Shown: positions 24,584-33,532, counted from the first letter of the stretch. The stretch is 64,000 bases of DNA from an uncultured Chitinophaga sp. (GCF_937898475.1 NZ_CALEJS010000013.1:124001-188000), one strand, 5' to 3'. Numbers and translations: made by a program. Notes: generated by a model not told the origin, from the letters alone.

Positions 24584-27052
24584 TTAAGCATTAACAACGG
24601 TCCATTTCAGTTCTCCCTGTTCATCCAGGTCAAGAGACACTTCCATATTCTTCTGCAATGCACCTTCGATGATCATACGTGATAACGGTTTGCGCAAACG
24701 GCTGCGGATCACTTCTTTCAACGGGCGTGCACCATATTGCGGCGAATATCCCAACCCGGCCAGATGCCGGCGTGCCGCATCAGACACCTGGAAGCTGATC
24801 TGCTGTTGTTTTAGCATTCGCAGCAGGTGCTGCAGGTGAATGTCAAATATCTTCACTACGTTCTCCTGCTGTATAGGACCAAAAGGCACAATCTCTGTCA
24901 GGCGGCCCAGGAATTCGGGCCTGAAGTACCGGGCCATGATCTCCATGAGCTGTTGCGCCGGAGGGATCACTCCATCACGGAAAGATTGTGCGATATGATC
25001 ACTTCCTATATTAGAGGTGAACAGGATCAGTGCATTTGAGAAATCGCCGGTTTTGCCCAGGCGGTCATGCAGCTTTCCTTCGTCCATGATCTGCAGGAAA
25101 ATATCGAACACAGAAGGGTGGGCCTTTTCAATCTCGTCAAACAATACTACTGCGTAGGGCTGCTGCCGTATTTTATTTACCAGCAAGCCTCCTTCTTCAT
25201 AGCCCACATAACCTGGCGGGGCGCCGTACAGGAGGGCTGCAGAGTGCTCTTCCTTGAACTCAGACATATCAAAGCGGATCATGCAGCGCTCATCCTGAAA
25301 CAAGAAGTCTGCCAAAGATTTTGCCAGCTCTGTTTTTCCCGTACCAGTGGGCCCCAGGAAAAAGAAGGAACCAATGGGCTGGCCGGGCCTGCTTAAGCCT
25401 GAGCGTGATTCGAGAATGGCCTCTGCTACTGTTTTCAGCGCATGGTCCTGTCCTACTACACGCCTGCGTAAATGAACGTCCATATTCACGAGCCGTTCTC
25501 TTTCCTGCGTCTGTATCTTGCCCAGCGGTATGCCGGTGGCTTCTGCAATGATGGTGGCGAGGTCAAGCGGCGTTACTTCATCCTGGTGGGTGGCGGCCAG
25601 TGACTGCAGTTGTGATAACACATCCTGCAAAGTATTTTTCAGCGTTGTTATATCTTCAATTTTGTAGAGATCCGCAGGATCCTGCAGGCGGCTGGTAAGT
25701 AATGCGCTCAGCCGCTGCATTAACTGCTGATGCAGCCATAGCAGTTCCTGTCGTGCGGCGGGCGCAGCTGTATCAATAGCATCCAGCTCCTGCTGCAATT
25801 GTTCCAGTACCTGGCTGCCGGTATCCTGCAGGGTGCGGATGGCCGCCATCGTACGGTCCAGCAGGTTAATGGCGCTATCAGGCAGGCTGCGTTCCTTGAG
25901 GTAGCGGCGGGAAAGGCGGATAGCCTCCTGCGTTACAGGCGACGCAAGTTTGAGGCGGTAATATGCTTCATAAGCGGGGATCACGGCCCCGATCATACGT
26001 GCTGCCAGCGCTTCGTCAGGCTCCGCCAATGATATTGTTTCAAAGCAATGGCGCAGCAGGCTGTCTGGTTCTATGAGCTTACGGAAACCTTCGGGTGTGC
26101 TGCTGCCAATCACAATGATCTCACCCTTCCCGATGGCGGCCTTTAGAATATTGGCGATACCGCCGCTGCCTGAGGCGGGTTGCTTATCCAGCAGCGTGTG
26201 CAGGTTATCTATGAACAAAATATGTCTGCCATTTTGCTTCAGCTGCTGAATAATCTGCAGGAGACGATCTTCCAGCTCATTCTTGTAAGCAGCCCCGGCA
26301 ATAAAGGCGCCATAATCCAGCGCATAGATATCCGTTTGCTGCAGTAGCAGCGGCACCTGCTTTTGTACAATGGCGCGGGCAAGTCCGCCAGCGAGCGATG
26401 TTTTACCAACACCGCCTTCCCCTGTCACCAGTATGCTGGATCTGCCTTTGCGTGTAAGTATCTCCGTCATCATGCGGATCTCCGCATCGCGGCCTATCAG
26501 CGCATGTTGCGTTTCCAGCAGCTGCGGCTCGGTGAGGCGATATACATATTTCAGATTGAATGGCGTAAGTGTGGTTGCGCTGTGCTGACCATTGGTACCG
26601 GCTTGTTTTACCTTACCGTTATTATAGCGGGCCAGCAATTGATCGCGGGTAAAAGGAAATGTTTTCAGCTGCTCATACGAAAATCCTACCCCTGGTGTGC
26701 TGATGGCGATGAGCAGGCACCAGGCATCGGTAACATCCTGGTTCAGTTCCAGGTGAATGGCATCAGCTTCATGCAACACAGTGGCAGCCTGCTGATCAGG
26801 CCCCGGCTCATCTGGCAGGCGAGGTGATTTAGGCTGGCTATCCAGGCGTACATCTGCCCACTCTTCCATATAATATATATCCAGGTCCATGGATTGCAAA
26901 GCATTGGCCAGGCCTACTTCTTTATGCAGACATGCTTTCAGCAGGTGCGCAGGAGTGTACTGTGCATGATGATATTCTTTTGCGATTGCCTGGGCTATAC
27001 GTATGGCAGCCTGCACTTCGGGTGTATAAGTAGTGTATGTTGCCAGGGTCAT
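24584..27052 (-). CDS. clpV: T6SS sheath-recycling AAA+ ATPase ClpV/TssH
   Basis: The 822-aa Hsp100 protein disassembles contracted TssBC sheath. It has a Clp N-domain (residues 1-150), a first AAA+ domain with Walker A GEGGVGKT and Walker B ILFIDNLHTLL, a middle coiled coil, a second AAA+ domain with Walker A GPTGTGKT, Walker B VVLFDEIEKAH and sensor RPEFLGRLTEIV, and a C-terminal D2-small domain (YSPQYGARPLKEVIR). It is shorter than ClpB (about 860) and lies in a T6SS locus, which supports ClpV over ClpB. It is the first gene of its minus-strand block. Confidence 0.94.
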   Translation of the reverse strand: MTLATYTTYTPEVQAAIRIAQAIAKEYHHAQYTPAHLLKACLHKEVGLANALQSMDLDIYYMEEWADVRLDSQPKSPRLPDEPGPDQQAATVLHEADAIHLELNQDVTDAWCLLIAISTPGVGFSYEQLKTFPFTRDQLLARYNNGKVKQAGTNGQHSATTLTPFNLKYVYRLTEPQLLETQHALIGRDAEIRMMTEILTRKGRSSILVTGEGGVGKTSLAGGLARAIVQKQVPLLLQQTDIYALDYGAFIAGAAYKNELEDRLLQIIQQLKQNGRHILFIDNLHTLLDKQPASGSGGIANILKAAIGKGEIIVIGSSTPEGFRKLIEPDSLLRHCFETISLAEPDEALAARMIGAVIPAYEAYYRLKLASPVTQEAIRLSRRYLKERSLPDSAINLLDRTMAAIRTLQDTGSQVLEQLQQELDAIDTAAPAARQELLWLHQQLMQRLSALLTSRLQDPADLYKIEDITTLKNTLQDVLSQLQSLAATHQDEVTPLDLATIIAEATGIPLGKIQTQERERLVNMDVHLRRRVVGQDHALKTVAEAILESRSGLSRPGQPIGSFFFLGPTGTGKTELAKSLADFLFQDERCMIRFDMSEFKEEHSAALLYGAPPGYVGYEEGGLLVNKIRQQPYAVVLFDEIEKAHPSVFDIFLQIMDEGKLHDRLGKTGDFSNALILFTSNIGSDHIAQSFRDGVIPPAQQLMEIMARYFRPEFLGRLTEIVPFGPIQQENVVKIFDIHLQHLLRMLKQQQISFQVSDAARRHLAGLGYSPQYGARPLKEVIRSRLRKPLSRMIIEGALQKNMEVSLDLDEQGELKWTVVNA

Positions 27053-27579
27053 TGGATGATATACGGTTTTTCTAACTAATGATTAAATTATTCCATTCGT
27101 GGATCCATGCCTGCTGGCGATGGATGGGTCTTTTGTTACAATGCTGTATTATGGCAATAAAGATACGGTTAAAATGTATATATTATATTTTCAACACGGT
27201 GAAATAGGCTGTGGTGGCTGACGGATATATGATGTATGAAAGCGGTTCTCTTCTTTTACAATTTTCTTCACAAGACCGTCGTGCTCGCAAAATGTTATCA
27301 ATCAACGAAGCAAATACTTACTTTATAAAAAGTAAAAATTCATTTATTCGTTAATGTTATAACTAATCGGCAAACATCTATTTTGTTAAATTACTTAAAT
27401 CAGTTACTCACGTGTGCATAGTCGCTGAAAAAATACAATCCTGTATTTCTGAAGAATAGTTATTTTCGTAGCCGAACCATCATCCATTCAGACAACGCTT
27501 AAAAAGGACAAAAATGGAAAAACCTTAACCCGTCACCCGACACGAATATTATATCTGTACATTCTAAACCCAACATTAT
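27053..27579. other. Divergent regulatory gap between clpV and hcp2 (no gene)
   Basis: This 527-base AT-rich stretch separates two divergent T6SS blocks. I see no credible ORF or RNA gene. TATTTTCG at 27461-27468 matches TAnnTTTG except one base and is the best plus-strand promoter candidate; no exact minus-strand element was found for clpV. The length suggests regulatory sites, which I could not define. Confidence 0.6.
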
Positions 27580-27969
27580 ATGTCATTCATTGCAGAATTA
27601 GAAATAGACGGACAAACCCTGAACGTGCTGGAGTGCAATTACGGGTTTTCACAAGCTACTGATAACCTCGGCAAACCTTCCGCTATGCCCAGAGGCGGAT
27701 CCATCTCACTGATACTTGAATCATCAAAGGACACTGATCTTGTACAATGGATGGTATCGCCCGATCAGAAAAAAGGCGGCACCATTACTTTTAAACGGCA
27801 CGACTTTAATGCCCCCCTGCGGACGGTTGAGTTCTCAGACGCCATTTGCGTTCAGTTTCATGAAAGCTTTAACAGTTCAGGTGCAAGCCCCATGGTAACG
27901 CATATCGTTATCTCTGCAAGAGAAATGAAAATAGGCAGCGTTTCACATGTAAAGAACTGGGGAGAGTAA
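27580..27969 (+). CDS. hcp: T6SS tube protein Hcp/TssD (copy 2)
   Basis: The 129-aa paralogue of the Hcp at 12727 has the same length and keeps ELEIDGQ, YGFSQATDNLGKPSA, PRGGSI, TDLVQWMV and VISAREMK, but diverges at many positions (by eye well under half identical). It heads the block that holds vgrG, so it may be the Hcp that travels with this VgrG or carries particular cargo, while copy 1 forms bulk tube. That division is inference. Confidence 0.92.
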   Translation: MSFIAELEIDGQTLNVLECNYGFSQATDNLGKPSAMPRGGSISLILESSKDTDLVQWMVSPDQKKGGTITFKRHDFNAPLRTVEFSDAICVQFHESFNSSGASPMVTHIVISAREMKIGSVSHVKNWGE

Positions 27970-27972
27970 TTT

Positions 27973-28356
27973 ATGTATACGCTTACTGACAAACATTATT
28001 CAATTGCCTGGTTCATCCGGCAATGCCTGGAAAATGCTTTCCGGCAGCAAGACGGGAAGCCTGCACAACACCTGCAGCTGAACCAGGAGCTGACAAAGTT
28101 TACACTTAAGCTGCCTGCCTTTTTATACAATGCAGGTTATACCCCTGCTATCATAGCACCAGACAGCATTCATATAAAACAACAGGGCCTTATTGCTGAC
28201 ATCAGCATAGACCAGGTTGGCCAGTTCAGATATGATATCAGCACAAAACAGGTACATGCTTTAAACACTGTTCCGGATACAAAAGCAACACTGGCCATTC
28301 CTGATACAAAAACGCGCTGGCAAAAACGTAAGCACGTGTTGACATTTAATTTTTAA
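27973..28356 (+). CDS. Unknown 127-aa protein between hcp2 and vgrG
   Basis: The ATG begins 3 bases after the hcp2 stop, so the genes are translationally close. I do not recognise a family. The first half is helical (SIAWFIRQCLENAFRQQ); the second half has strand-like segments (IIAPDSIHIKQQG, IADISIDQVGQFRYDI) and ends basic (RWQKRKHVLTFNF). No signal peptide or membrane segment is seen. Sitting between tube and spike genes, it is a candidate cargo adaptor, chaperone or small effector. Confidence 0.75.
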   Translation: MYTLTDKHYSIAWFIRQCLENAFRQQDGKPAQHLQLNQELTKFTLKLPAFLYNAGYTPAIIAPDSIHIKQQGLIADISIDQVGQFRYDISTKQVHALNTVPDTKATLAIPDTKTRWQKRKHVLTFNF

Positions 28357-28377
28357 CCCATCCACAATTATCATACT

Positions 28378-30201
28378 ATGCAAACATTATCCTCCGGCAT
28401 AGATAAATTCCTGCAGCAATCTGCTATCAGCATTGAAGGATATAACGGACCGGTAGAGTTCAAAGAAGTGGTCCTTGAGCAGGCGGTTAACAGTCATCAT
28501 TACTTCAGCTTTTTCTGGCGGCCCGGCGGCGTGATCAGCGATATCAACTATCAGCGCCAGATCGTGGAAAGCTATATTGGCAAAAGCCTTTCCATCAGCT
28601 TTAACAGTTACCGCTTCCAGGGACTGATCACCAGCATTGGCGTAATAGACGAAGACGGCGCCACCAGGGGTTTTCATGTGGCCGGTGTAAGTCCTACTAT
28701 TTTGCTGGATGATGTGCCGCAAAGCAGCTCCTATTACCAGCAGAACCTGCAGGCCATCCTGCAGGCATCTTTGAAAGATGCAGGCAGCGCCGTAAAAACG
28801 GAAATGGTGCCTGCCTATAAAAAACAGATACCGTATTGCGTACAGTATAATGAAACAGACTTTGATTTTGTGGCGCGCCTGGCTGCACGCTATGGCGAAT
28901 GGATGTACTACGACGGCAGCAAGCTGGTGATAGGCGATATTCAGAAAAGCGATCTTAAGCTGGATAACAATGTAACGCTTCACAACCTGAAAATAGTGGC
29001 CTCTGTGAGCCCGCAGCGGGTAAACCTCGTTTCTTATGATGCACTCACCGCATCGCCGGTAAGTGAAAAAGCACAGCGCGCGGAAATTGGCAGCGATGCC
29101 TATATGCGTATATCAGCTGCTGCATCTGACGGTATCTTCTCTGCTGCTTCCAATAAACAGACCTTTATCAGTCATGGATATAACCAGGATGAACTGAAGC
29201 GCGCCAAAGAGCTGCAAACAAAAACCACTGCAACAGAATTTGTAAAAGTAAGCGGCGTAAGCCAGCTGCCTGTGGCGCCCGGTCAGCGTATTATCATAGC
29301 ATCAGATAAAAGCCAGTCTGCCTACATCGTTACTGCCGCTAAACATTACGCAGATACGCCCGGCAACTATCAATGCTCATTTATGGCCGTACCCGGCGAT
29401 GTAAAAGCACCGCCCTACAGCAATCCTCACCAGGTGCCCAAAGCAGAAATGCAAAGCGCTATTGTGAAGGATAATAACGATCCCGATAAACTGGGCCGGG
29501 TAAGAGTGCAGTTCTTCTGGCAGCAGCAAAGTGATATGAGCCCCTGGCTGCGACAGGCATCGCCTGCAGCGGGCGGTGGCACCGGTTTCCACTTTGTACC
29601 CGAAGTTGGAGAAGAAGTGGTGATAGGCTTTGAAGGCGGCAATGCAGAAATGCCCTTTGTGCTGGGCAGCAAGTTCAATGGAAAATCCAAAAGCGGGTAT
29701 GGCGATCCGCAGAATAATGTGAAAGCCATTAAAACCCGTAGCGGCAATACCATTGCACTGGACGACGCCTCCGGCAGCATTACGGTTACAGACAAGAACG
29801 GCAGCCAGATGATGATGGACGGATCAGGTAACATCACGGTATCTTCACAAACACTGGTGACCGTAAAGACGGAAGACAAAATTGTAGTAGATGCGCCCAA
29901 TAAAATAGAGTTCCTCTCCAAGGAAGTGCATATTAAGGGATCGGAAAAAGTGGTGATTGGAGAAGGCCCCGCACAGATCACGGTAGACAATGTAGGCAAC
30001 AAGATCGAATCTGCTGCCGATAAGATCAAGCATACCGCCCAGACGCTGCACGAACTTTATTGCGACGCCAACTTCAAATTCAAAGCGGAACATTGTGAGG
30101 GCATTGGCAGTACTAAAATGGACTTCAGCAGTACCAGTGTAAAGATGACGGGCAGCACAACAACCGATATTGTAGGAGGAGCTTTGAACCTTAACTGTTA
30201 A
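28378..30201 (+). CDS. vgrG: T6SS spike protein VgrG/TssI
   Basis: The 607-aa trimeric spike caps the Hcp tube. Residues 1 to about 350 form the gp27-like base (YNETDFDFVARLAARYGEWM is the typical family segment; read from YCVQYNETDFD). The OB-fold gp5 segment contains DKLGRVRVQFFW and SPWLRQASPAAGGGTG, followed by FVPEVGEEVVIGFEGGN and a beta-helix needle with repeated short strands (SGNTIALDDASGS, ITVTDKNGSQMMMDGSG). It ends soon after the needle (VGGALNLNC), so there is no C-terminal effector domain; cargo must be carried separately. Confidence 0.94.
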   Translation: MQTLSSGIDKFLQQSAISIEGYNGPVEFKEVVLEQAVNSHHYFSFFWRPGGVISDINYQRQIVESYIGKSLSISFNSYRFQGLITSIGVIDEDGATRGFHVAGVSPTILLDDVPQSSSYYQQNLQAILQASLKDAGSAVKTEMVPAYKKQIPYCVQYNETDFDFVARLAARYGEWMYYDGSKLVIGDIQKSDLKLDNNVTLHNLKIVASVSPQRVNLVSYDALTASPVSEKAQRAEIGSDAYMRISAAASDGIFSAASNKQTFISHGYNQDELKRAKELQTKTTATEFVKVSGVSQLPVAPGQRIIIASDKSQSAYIVTAAKHYADTPGNYQCSFMAVPGDVKAPPYSNPHQVPKAEMQSAIVKDNNDPDKLGRVRVQFFWQQQSDMSPWLRQASPAAGGGTGFHFVPEVGEEVVIGFEGGNAEMPFVLGSKFNGKSKSGYGDPQNNVKAIKTRSGNTIALDDASGSITVTDKNGSQMMMDGSGNITVSSQTLVTVKTEDKIVVDAPNKIEFLSKEVHIKGSEKVVIGEGPAQITVDNVGNKIESAADKIKHTAQTLHELYCDANFKFKAEHCEGIGSTKMDFSSTSVKMTGSTTTDIVGGALNLNC

Positions 30202-30202
30202 A

Positions 30203-31570
30203 ATGAACGAACATAATCCGATAGCGCTTGAACTGAATAAGATCCAGCGGGCCTGGTTAAAAGAGGTAAGCCCCCGGCCGGAGCAGCGCGTGGTAAGAAT
30301 GATCATCAAACCGGAAGAAGCGCGTGTATACGAAGGATTCTGTAAACTGGAATCTTCTGCATTTGGACAACTGCCGGAAGTTTTTGTTACACATCTTACG
30401 GCTTTTGAGGATGAAGACACTTTCAGCGCAGCTATTATAAAAGACTGGCTGGAAACTTACGATAACAGCGAAAAGCTGATGGAGGACCTCCAGCAGCGCA
30501 ACATTGCCTTTGCATGGAACCCGCAGGCATACCGCCAGGCGCTTGCCAATAATAATGGCGAGCCGCTGGATACTACCCTGTTGTGCATGCTGGACGATTT
30601 CCGGCAGGCATTGCCGCAGGAGGAAAAGCAACTGGTACTTGTTTTGTTACCCCGCCTGGTCAGTGATCTCAGGCATATGAAGCAATGGCTCATCGCATTG
30701 CTGAAAAAAGGTATACCCGCAGGCGTTAAGCTGCTGGTCTTTGATCATGCAGGTAATGAACAGTTAGCCATACACGAGCGGCAGTTTCCGGGACAGCTGC
30801 ACGCCATGCATGTACCCATTGACCTGCACAAGGCCATCCAGAAATTGTCGCAAAGCGGCAATCCCAATGATCCGGAAATTGCCTTACGCAAATGCCTGTT
30901 TGAAATGGGTAAGGCCCTGCAGGCGAAAGATGTGAAGCTGCTACATGAATGGGGACAAAAAGCGCTTGACTGTACGCAGCGAAGCGGGAATAAAGGTTTA
31001 TTTGCGACCACCCACATCATGTATGCAGGCATGCTTTTTTATTTTAAGAAAGATCCCGCGCTGCCCCAGCTGCTGGACCGCGGCATGCGTATTGCCAAAC
31101 AAGGCTCACAACAGGGAGATAAAGCCTGCCTGCCGCTCCTGATCCAGTTTTACGGTTATCACGGCGCCTACGCACAATTGCGCAGACGATTTGATGAGGC
31201 TATTGACTGGTTCATCAAACAGGCCCGCGCAGCGCAGGAGCATCAGTTTAACCAGCAGGCGATGAATGGATGGTACCAGGCCGCGGAGCTGTGCAGACGT
31301 AAAGATACAGGGCGCTATTACAGCGTACTGGAAGAAGCCTACCTTGCTGGTCTGAACCTGCAGGATGAGGAGATCAGCACTTCCGTTTACATTTACCTGC
31401 TGCGCGATTATTACGATTATGTACACTCCAAAAAGATCCAGGAAAGGATCAATAATATAGATGAAAAAATGGGCCGGCTTTTCGGCGAAAACTGGAAAGA
31501 AGAGGTGGACCGTATCCGTAAAACCCGTGCGCCGTTAATGATGCCTCCGCAGACAATGGAGGAAGCCTGA
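30203..31570 (+). CDS. Unknown 455-aa protein downstream of vgrG (adaptor or effector candidate)
   Basis: The ATG begins 1 base after the vgrG stop, a spacing that suggests tight coupling. Two parts are visible. Residues 1 to about 215 alternate hydrophobic strands and helices (QLVLVLLPRLVSD, AGVKLLVFDHAGNEQ), reminiscent of an NTPase-like fold but without a Walker A motif. Residues 215-430 are helical repeats of TPR style (CLFEMGKALQAKDVKLLHEWG, NGWYQAAELCRRKD). No signal peptide or membrane segment. Such a protein could load effectors on VgrG. No toxin motif is seen, and I do not recognise the family. Confidence 0.7.
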   Translation: MNEHNPIALELNKIQRAWLKEVSPRPEQRVVRMIIKPEEARVYEGFCKLESSAFGQLPEVFVTHLTAFEDEDTFSAAIIKDWLETYDNSEKLMEDLQQRNIAFAWNPQAYRQALANNNGEPLDTTLLCMLDDFRQALPQEEKQLVLVLLPRLVSDLRHMKQWLIALLKKGIPAGVKLLVFDHAGNEQLAIHERQFPGQLHAMHVPIDLHKAIQKLSQSGNPNDPEIALRKCLFEMGKALQAKDVKLLHEWGQKALDCTQRSGNKGLFATTHIMYAGMLFYFKKDPALPQLLDRGMRIAKQGSQQGDKACLPLLIQFYGYHGAYAQLRRRFDEAIDWFIKQARAAQEHQFNQQAMNGWYQAAELCRRKDTGRYYSVLEEAYLAGLNLQDEEISTSVYIYLLRDYYDYVHSKKIQERINNIDEKMGRLFGENWKEEVDRIRKTRAPLMMPPQTMEEA

Positions 31571-31611
31571 AAATTAAGAAAGCAGCTTTTTACGCAGCAA
31601 CTCATCGCCTT

Positions 31612-31881
31612 ATGAAAAACCTCCACCATCCTCACAAGAATACTGATACCGCTTCCTGGGGCCAGGTAATATTGTCTGTTGCCGTGGCATTTATTGGCTT
31701 CGGATTTGCCATATTCCGCTATCTGCAGTTTTCCGGCCTGGCTGCCAACCTGCGCCTGAGCCGTATTGAGCGGCCCATTTACCGGCTGGCTGGTAAGTGG
31801 GGCATTATCACCGTATTTATTCTCATGGGCCTTACGGGCGTTTACTACACCATCAGGTATTACAGGCTGATGAGGAAATAA
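31612..31881 (+). CDS. Small protein with two membrane segments
   Basis: The 89-aa protein has two hydrophobic segments (about residues 19-39, VILSVAVAFIGFGFAIFRYL, and 64-82, GIITVFILMGLTGVYYTI) with a basic loop between. It is 41 bases downstream of the 455-aa gene and in the same direction, the last gene of this T6SS block. It might be an immunity protein for a membrane-acting toxin or an unrelated small membrane protein. No family recognised. Confidence 0.65.
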   Translation: MKNLHHPHKNTDTASWGQVILSVAVAFIGFGFAIFRYLQFSGLAANLRLSRIERPIYRLAGKWGIITVFILMGLTGVYYTIRYYRLMRK

Positions 31882-31887
31882 GCTGCT

Positions 31888-33150
31888 TTAGTGAGCAGCG
31901 GTTATTTTCAACACCGGCGGGTGGGCCAGGTCATTCCATATGGCGTCTGCTTCTGCCGGGGTAATATCATCGTTATAGATCAGTATGCGGTATTTTAGCG
32001 TGTACTCTTTCCCGTAAGTCAGCAACCAGGGTTTCATTTTAGTAGGGCTGAAATTGATGAACAGCTCTCCCCGCTCCATATTTTCGCCCCATACCCTTAC
32101 AGGCTCGGGTGCATCAAAATTTTCCGGGTAACATAATACCAGCATACCTGTACGGCCTTTCGCCGTTTGTCCGGTTACCTTTATCCAGCGGGCACGCGTA
32201 CTGTCTGCATCTTTACGGGTGCGCCCTTCAGAGGTCAGCACCTCGCTGGTGGCCGTGGTCCATTCTGTGGTAGCCCTGAAACCAAAGCCGCCGCCGTAAC
32301 GGTATTGCAGCAGGTGTACAGCACTGTTGCCGGCGCAACTGAAAGTGGAGGTAAAATCCCAGAAACGGCGCGCGCCATTTGCCTGTGCGGGATAAGCGCG
32401 AACATCCAGCACTTCATTCATGGCTACCTTTTCCGGAGCCTGGCCATTTAGTACTACGTGTTCCTGCAAGGCTTTAAAGCCGCCCCATACAGGGCCTTCA
32501 TTCCTGGAGAGAAAGCCGGTAAAGCGTACGGTGCCTTCTTTTTTATACAGGTTCCAGAAGTCTATTTCGCGCCCTTCAAATTCAGTATGCGTCCAGGGAT
32601 TCCAGATGCCCACATGGTGCCAGTGGTCTTTCGGATGGATATGGGTGAGCACCGCCCCGTTGGGCGCCCATAAAGGATGTATGAACCCGCTGCGCTTAAA
32701 TGCACTGTCAACACCTGCGGGTGGATATACCGTGGCATAGTTGTATTGCAGTATAGGCTGACTGCCCTGCTGTAATACCAGTGTGCCCTGCTTGTCTGTC
32801 GCCTGTATCAGCGCTGCATCCGCCGGGGCCTTATTACTTTGCACCAGTTCAAATGTTCTTTGTGTTCCGGCTGCGGTAATGCCTGAAAGTATCCACCACA
32901 GTTTACGGGTGTAGCCCTGCTCTACCTGGAAGGGGACGGTAATACGTTGTGCGCCTTTCACTTCTACCAGTGTAAAGGCGGAATCCGGCAAAGCCGTGAG
33001 GCCATCAAGGGCAACAGATATGGGCGTGTTCTCTCTTTTATAAGCGCCGGCTTCCACTGCAATGCGGGCCAGTTGCTGTGCATGAGTACTAAGCATATCA
33101 ACAAAAAAGAAATGGAGGAACAGTAGTATGCTGACAAATAGTTTTTTCAT
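31888..33150 (-). CDS. Secreted DUF6807/PmoA-family protein
   Basis: The 420-aa product has a signal peptide (LFVSILLFLHFFFVDMLSTHAQQ). The mature protein matches, from memory, the family annotated PmoA or DUF6807 in Bacteroidota: FIHPLWAPNGAVLTHIHPKDHWHHVGIWNPW (read as FIHPLWAPNG and HPKDHWHHVGIWNPWT), FEGREIDFWNL, and late WLLTYGKEYTLKYRI. The conserved His cluster suggests metal binding. The family often sits in carbohydrate-utilisation loci; its biochemical role is unsettled and unrelated to methane monooxygenase. It converges on the T6SS block and is not part of it. Confidence 0.8.
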   Translation of the reverse strand: MKKLFVSILLFLHFFFVDMLSTHAQQLARIAVEAGAYKRENTPISVALDGLTALPDSAFTLVEVKGAQRITVPFQVEQGYTRKLWWILSGITAAGTQRTFELVQSNKAPADAALIQATDKQGTLVLQQGSQPILQYNYATVYPPAGVDSAFKRSGFIHPLWAPNGAVLTHIHPKDHWHHVGIWNPWTHTEFEGREIDFWNLYKKEGTVRFTGFLSRNEGPVWGGFKALQEHVVLNGQAPEKVAMNEVLDVRAYPAQANGARRFWDFTSTFSCAGNSAVHLLQYRYGGGFGFRATTEWTTATSEVLTSEGRTRKDADSTRARWIKVTGQTAKGRTGMLVLCYPENFDAPEPVRVWGENMERGELFINFSPTKMKPWLLTYGKEYTLKYRILIYNDDITPAEADAIWNDLAHPPVLKITAAH

Positions 33151-33227
33151 CCGTGGATTTCTTTTTAAGGCTACACCGGGTTATAAATACGAAGTCCTTT
33201 AAAAATAGACAATCCCTGCGGGCTATG

Positions 33228-33235
33228 CAAACATA
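33228..33235 (-). promoter_or_regulatory. -7 promoter element (TATGTTTG) for the DUF6807 gene
   Basis: Exact TAnnTTTG on the minus strand, 77 bases before the DUF6807 start codon. No clear -33 element. Confidence 0.5.
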
Positions 33236-33262
33236 AAATAACGTAACTTGAATCAGTAACCC

Positions 33263-33532
33263 ATGAAAGCACTGCATCATAACAAACAATCACCGGAGTA
33301 CCTTGAATTAACGGGCAGGCTGGAGCTACGCACCTTTTACGCCAATACCAAACGTAGTTTCAGCGGTATTTACCTGGTTACTGAAAAGGCTGCCTACCTC
33401 ATACGCCCCGCCCATATGCCGGCTGACGGGCATAATCCGTTGCAGGCGCTGTTAGGCAAGGTGATCACCGCAACGGGACAGTTGAAACATGAGGTGTTCC
33501 TGGCACAGCAGTTTTCAATTCTTAATGAATAA
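33263..33532 (+). CDS. Small conserved-looking hypothetical protein
   Basis: This 89-aa protein has no recognised family, signal peptide or membrane segment. Predicted strands (LELTGRLELRTFY, SGIYLVTEKAAYLIRP) suggest a small beta domain, and its ATG and codon use look like a real gene. Its last codons lie inside an inverted repeat. Confidence 0.55.
   Translation: MKALHHNKQSPEYLELTGRLELRTFYANTKRSFSGIYLVTEKAAYLIRPAHMPADGHNPLQALLGKVITATGQLKHEVFLAQQFSILNE

Noticed and set aside
24584..27052. Housekeeping ClpB
   Set aside because: The protein is shorter than ClpB, its N-domain and linker differ, and it is the first gene of a block with tssB and tssC.
12727..31881. Extracellular contractile injection system or phage tail instead of a T6SS
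   Set aside because: TssK, TssN, TssO, TssF, TssG and a ClpV-type ATPase with Hcp and VgrG are specific to T6SS; there are no capsid, tail-fibre or tape-measure genes.
31888..33150. T6SS effector after the vgrG block
   Set aside because: It is on the opposite strand, has a Sec signal peptide and matches a carbohydrate-linked family, so it belongs to other biology.
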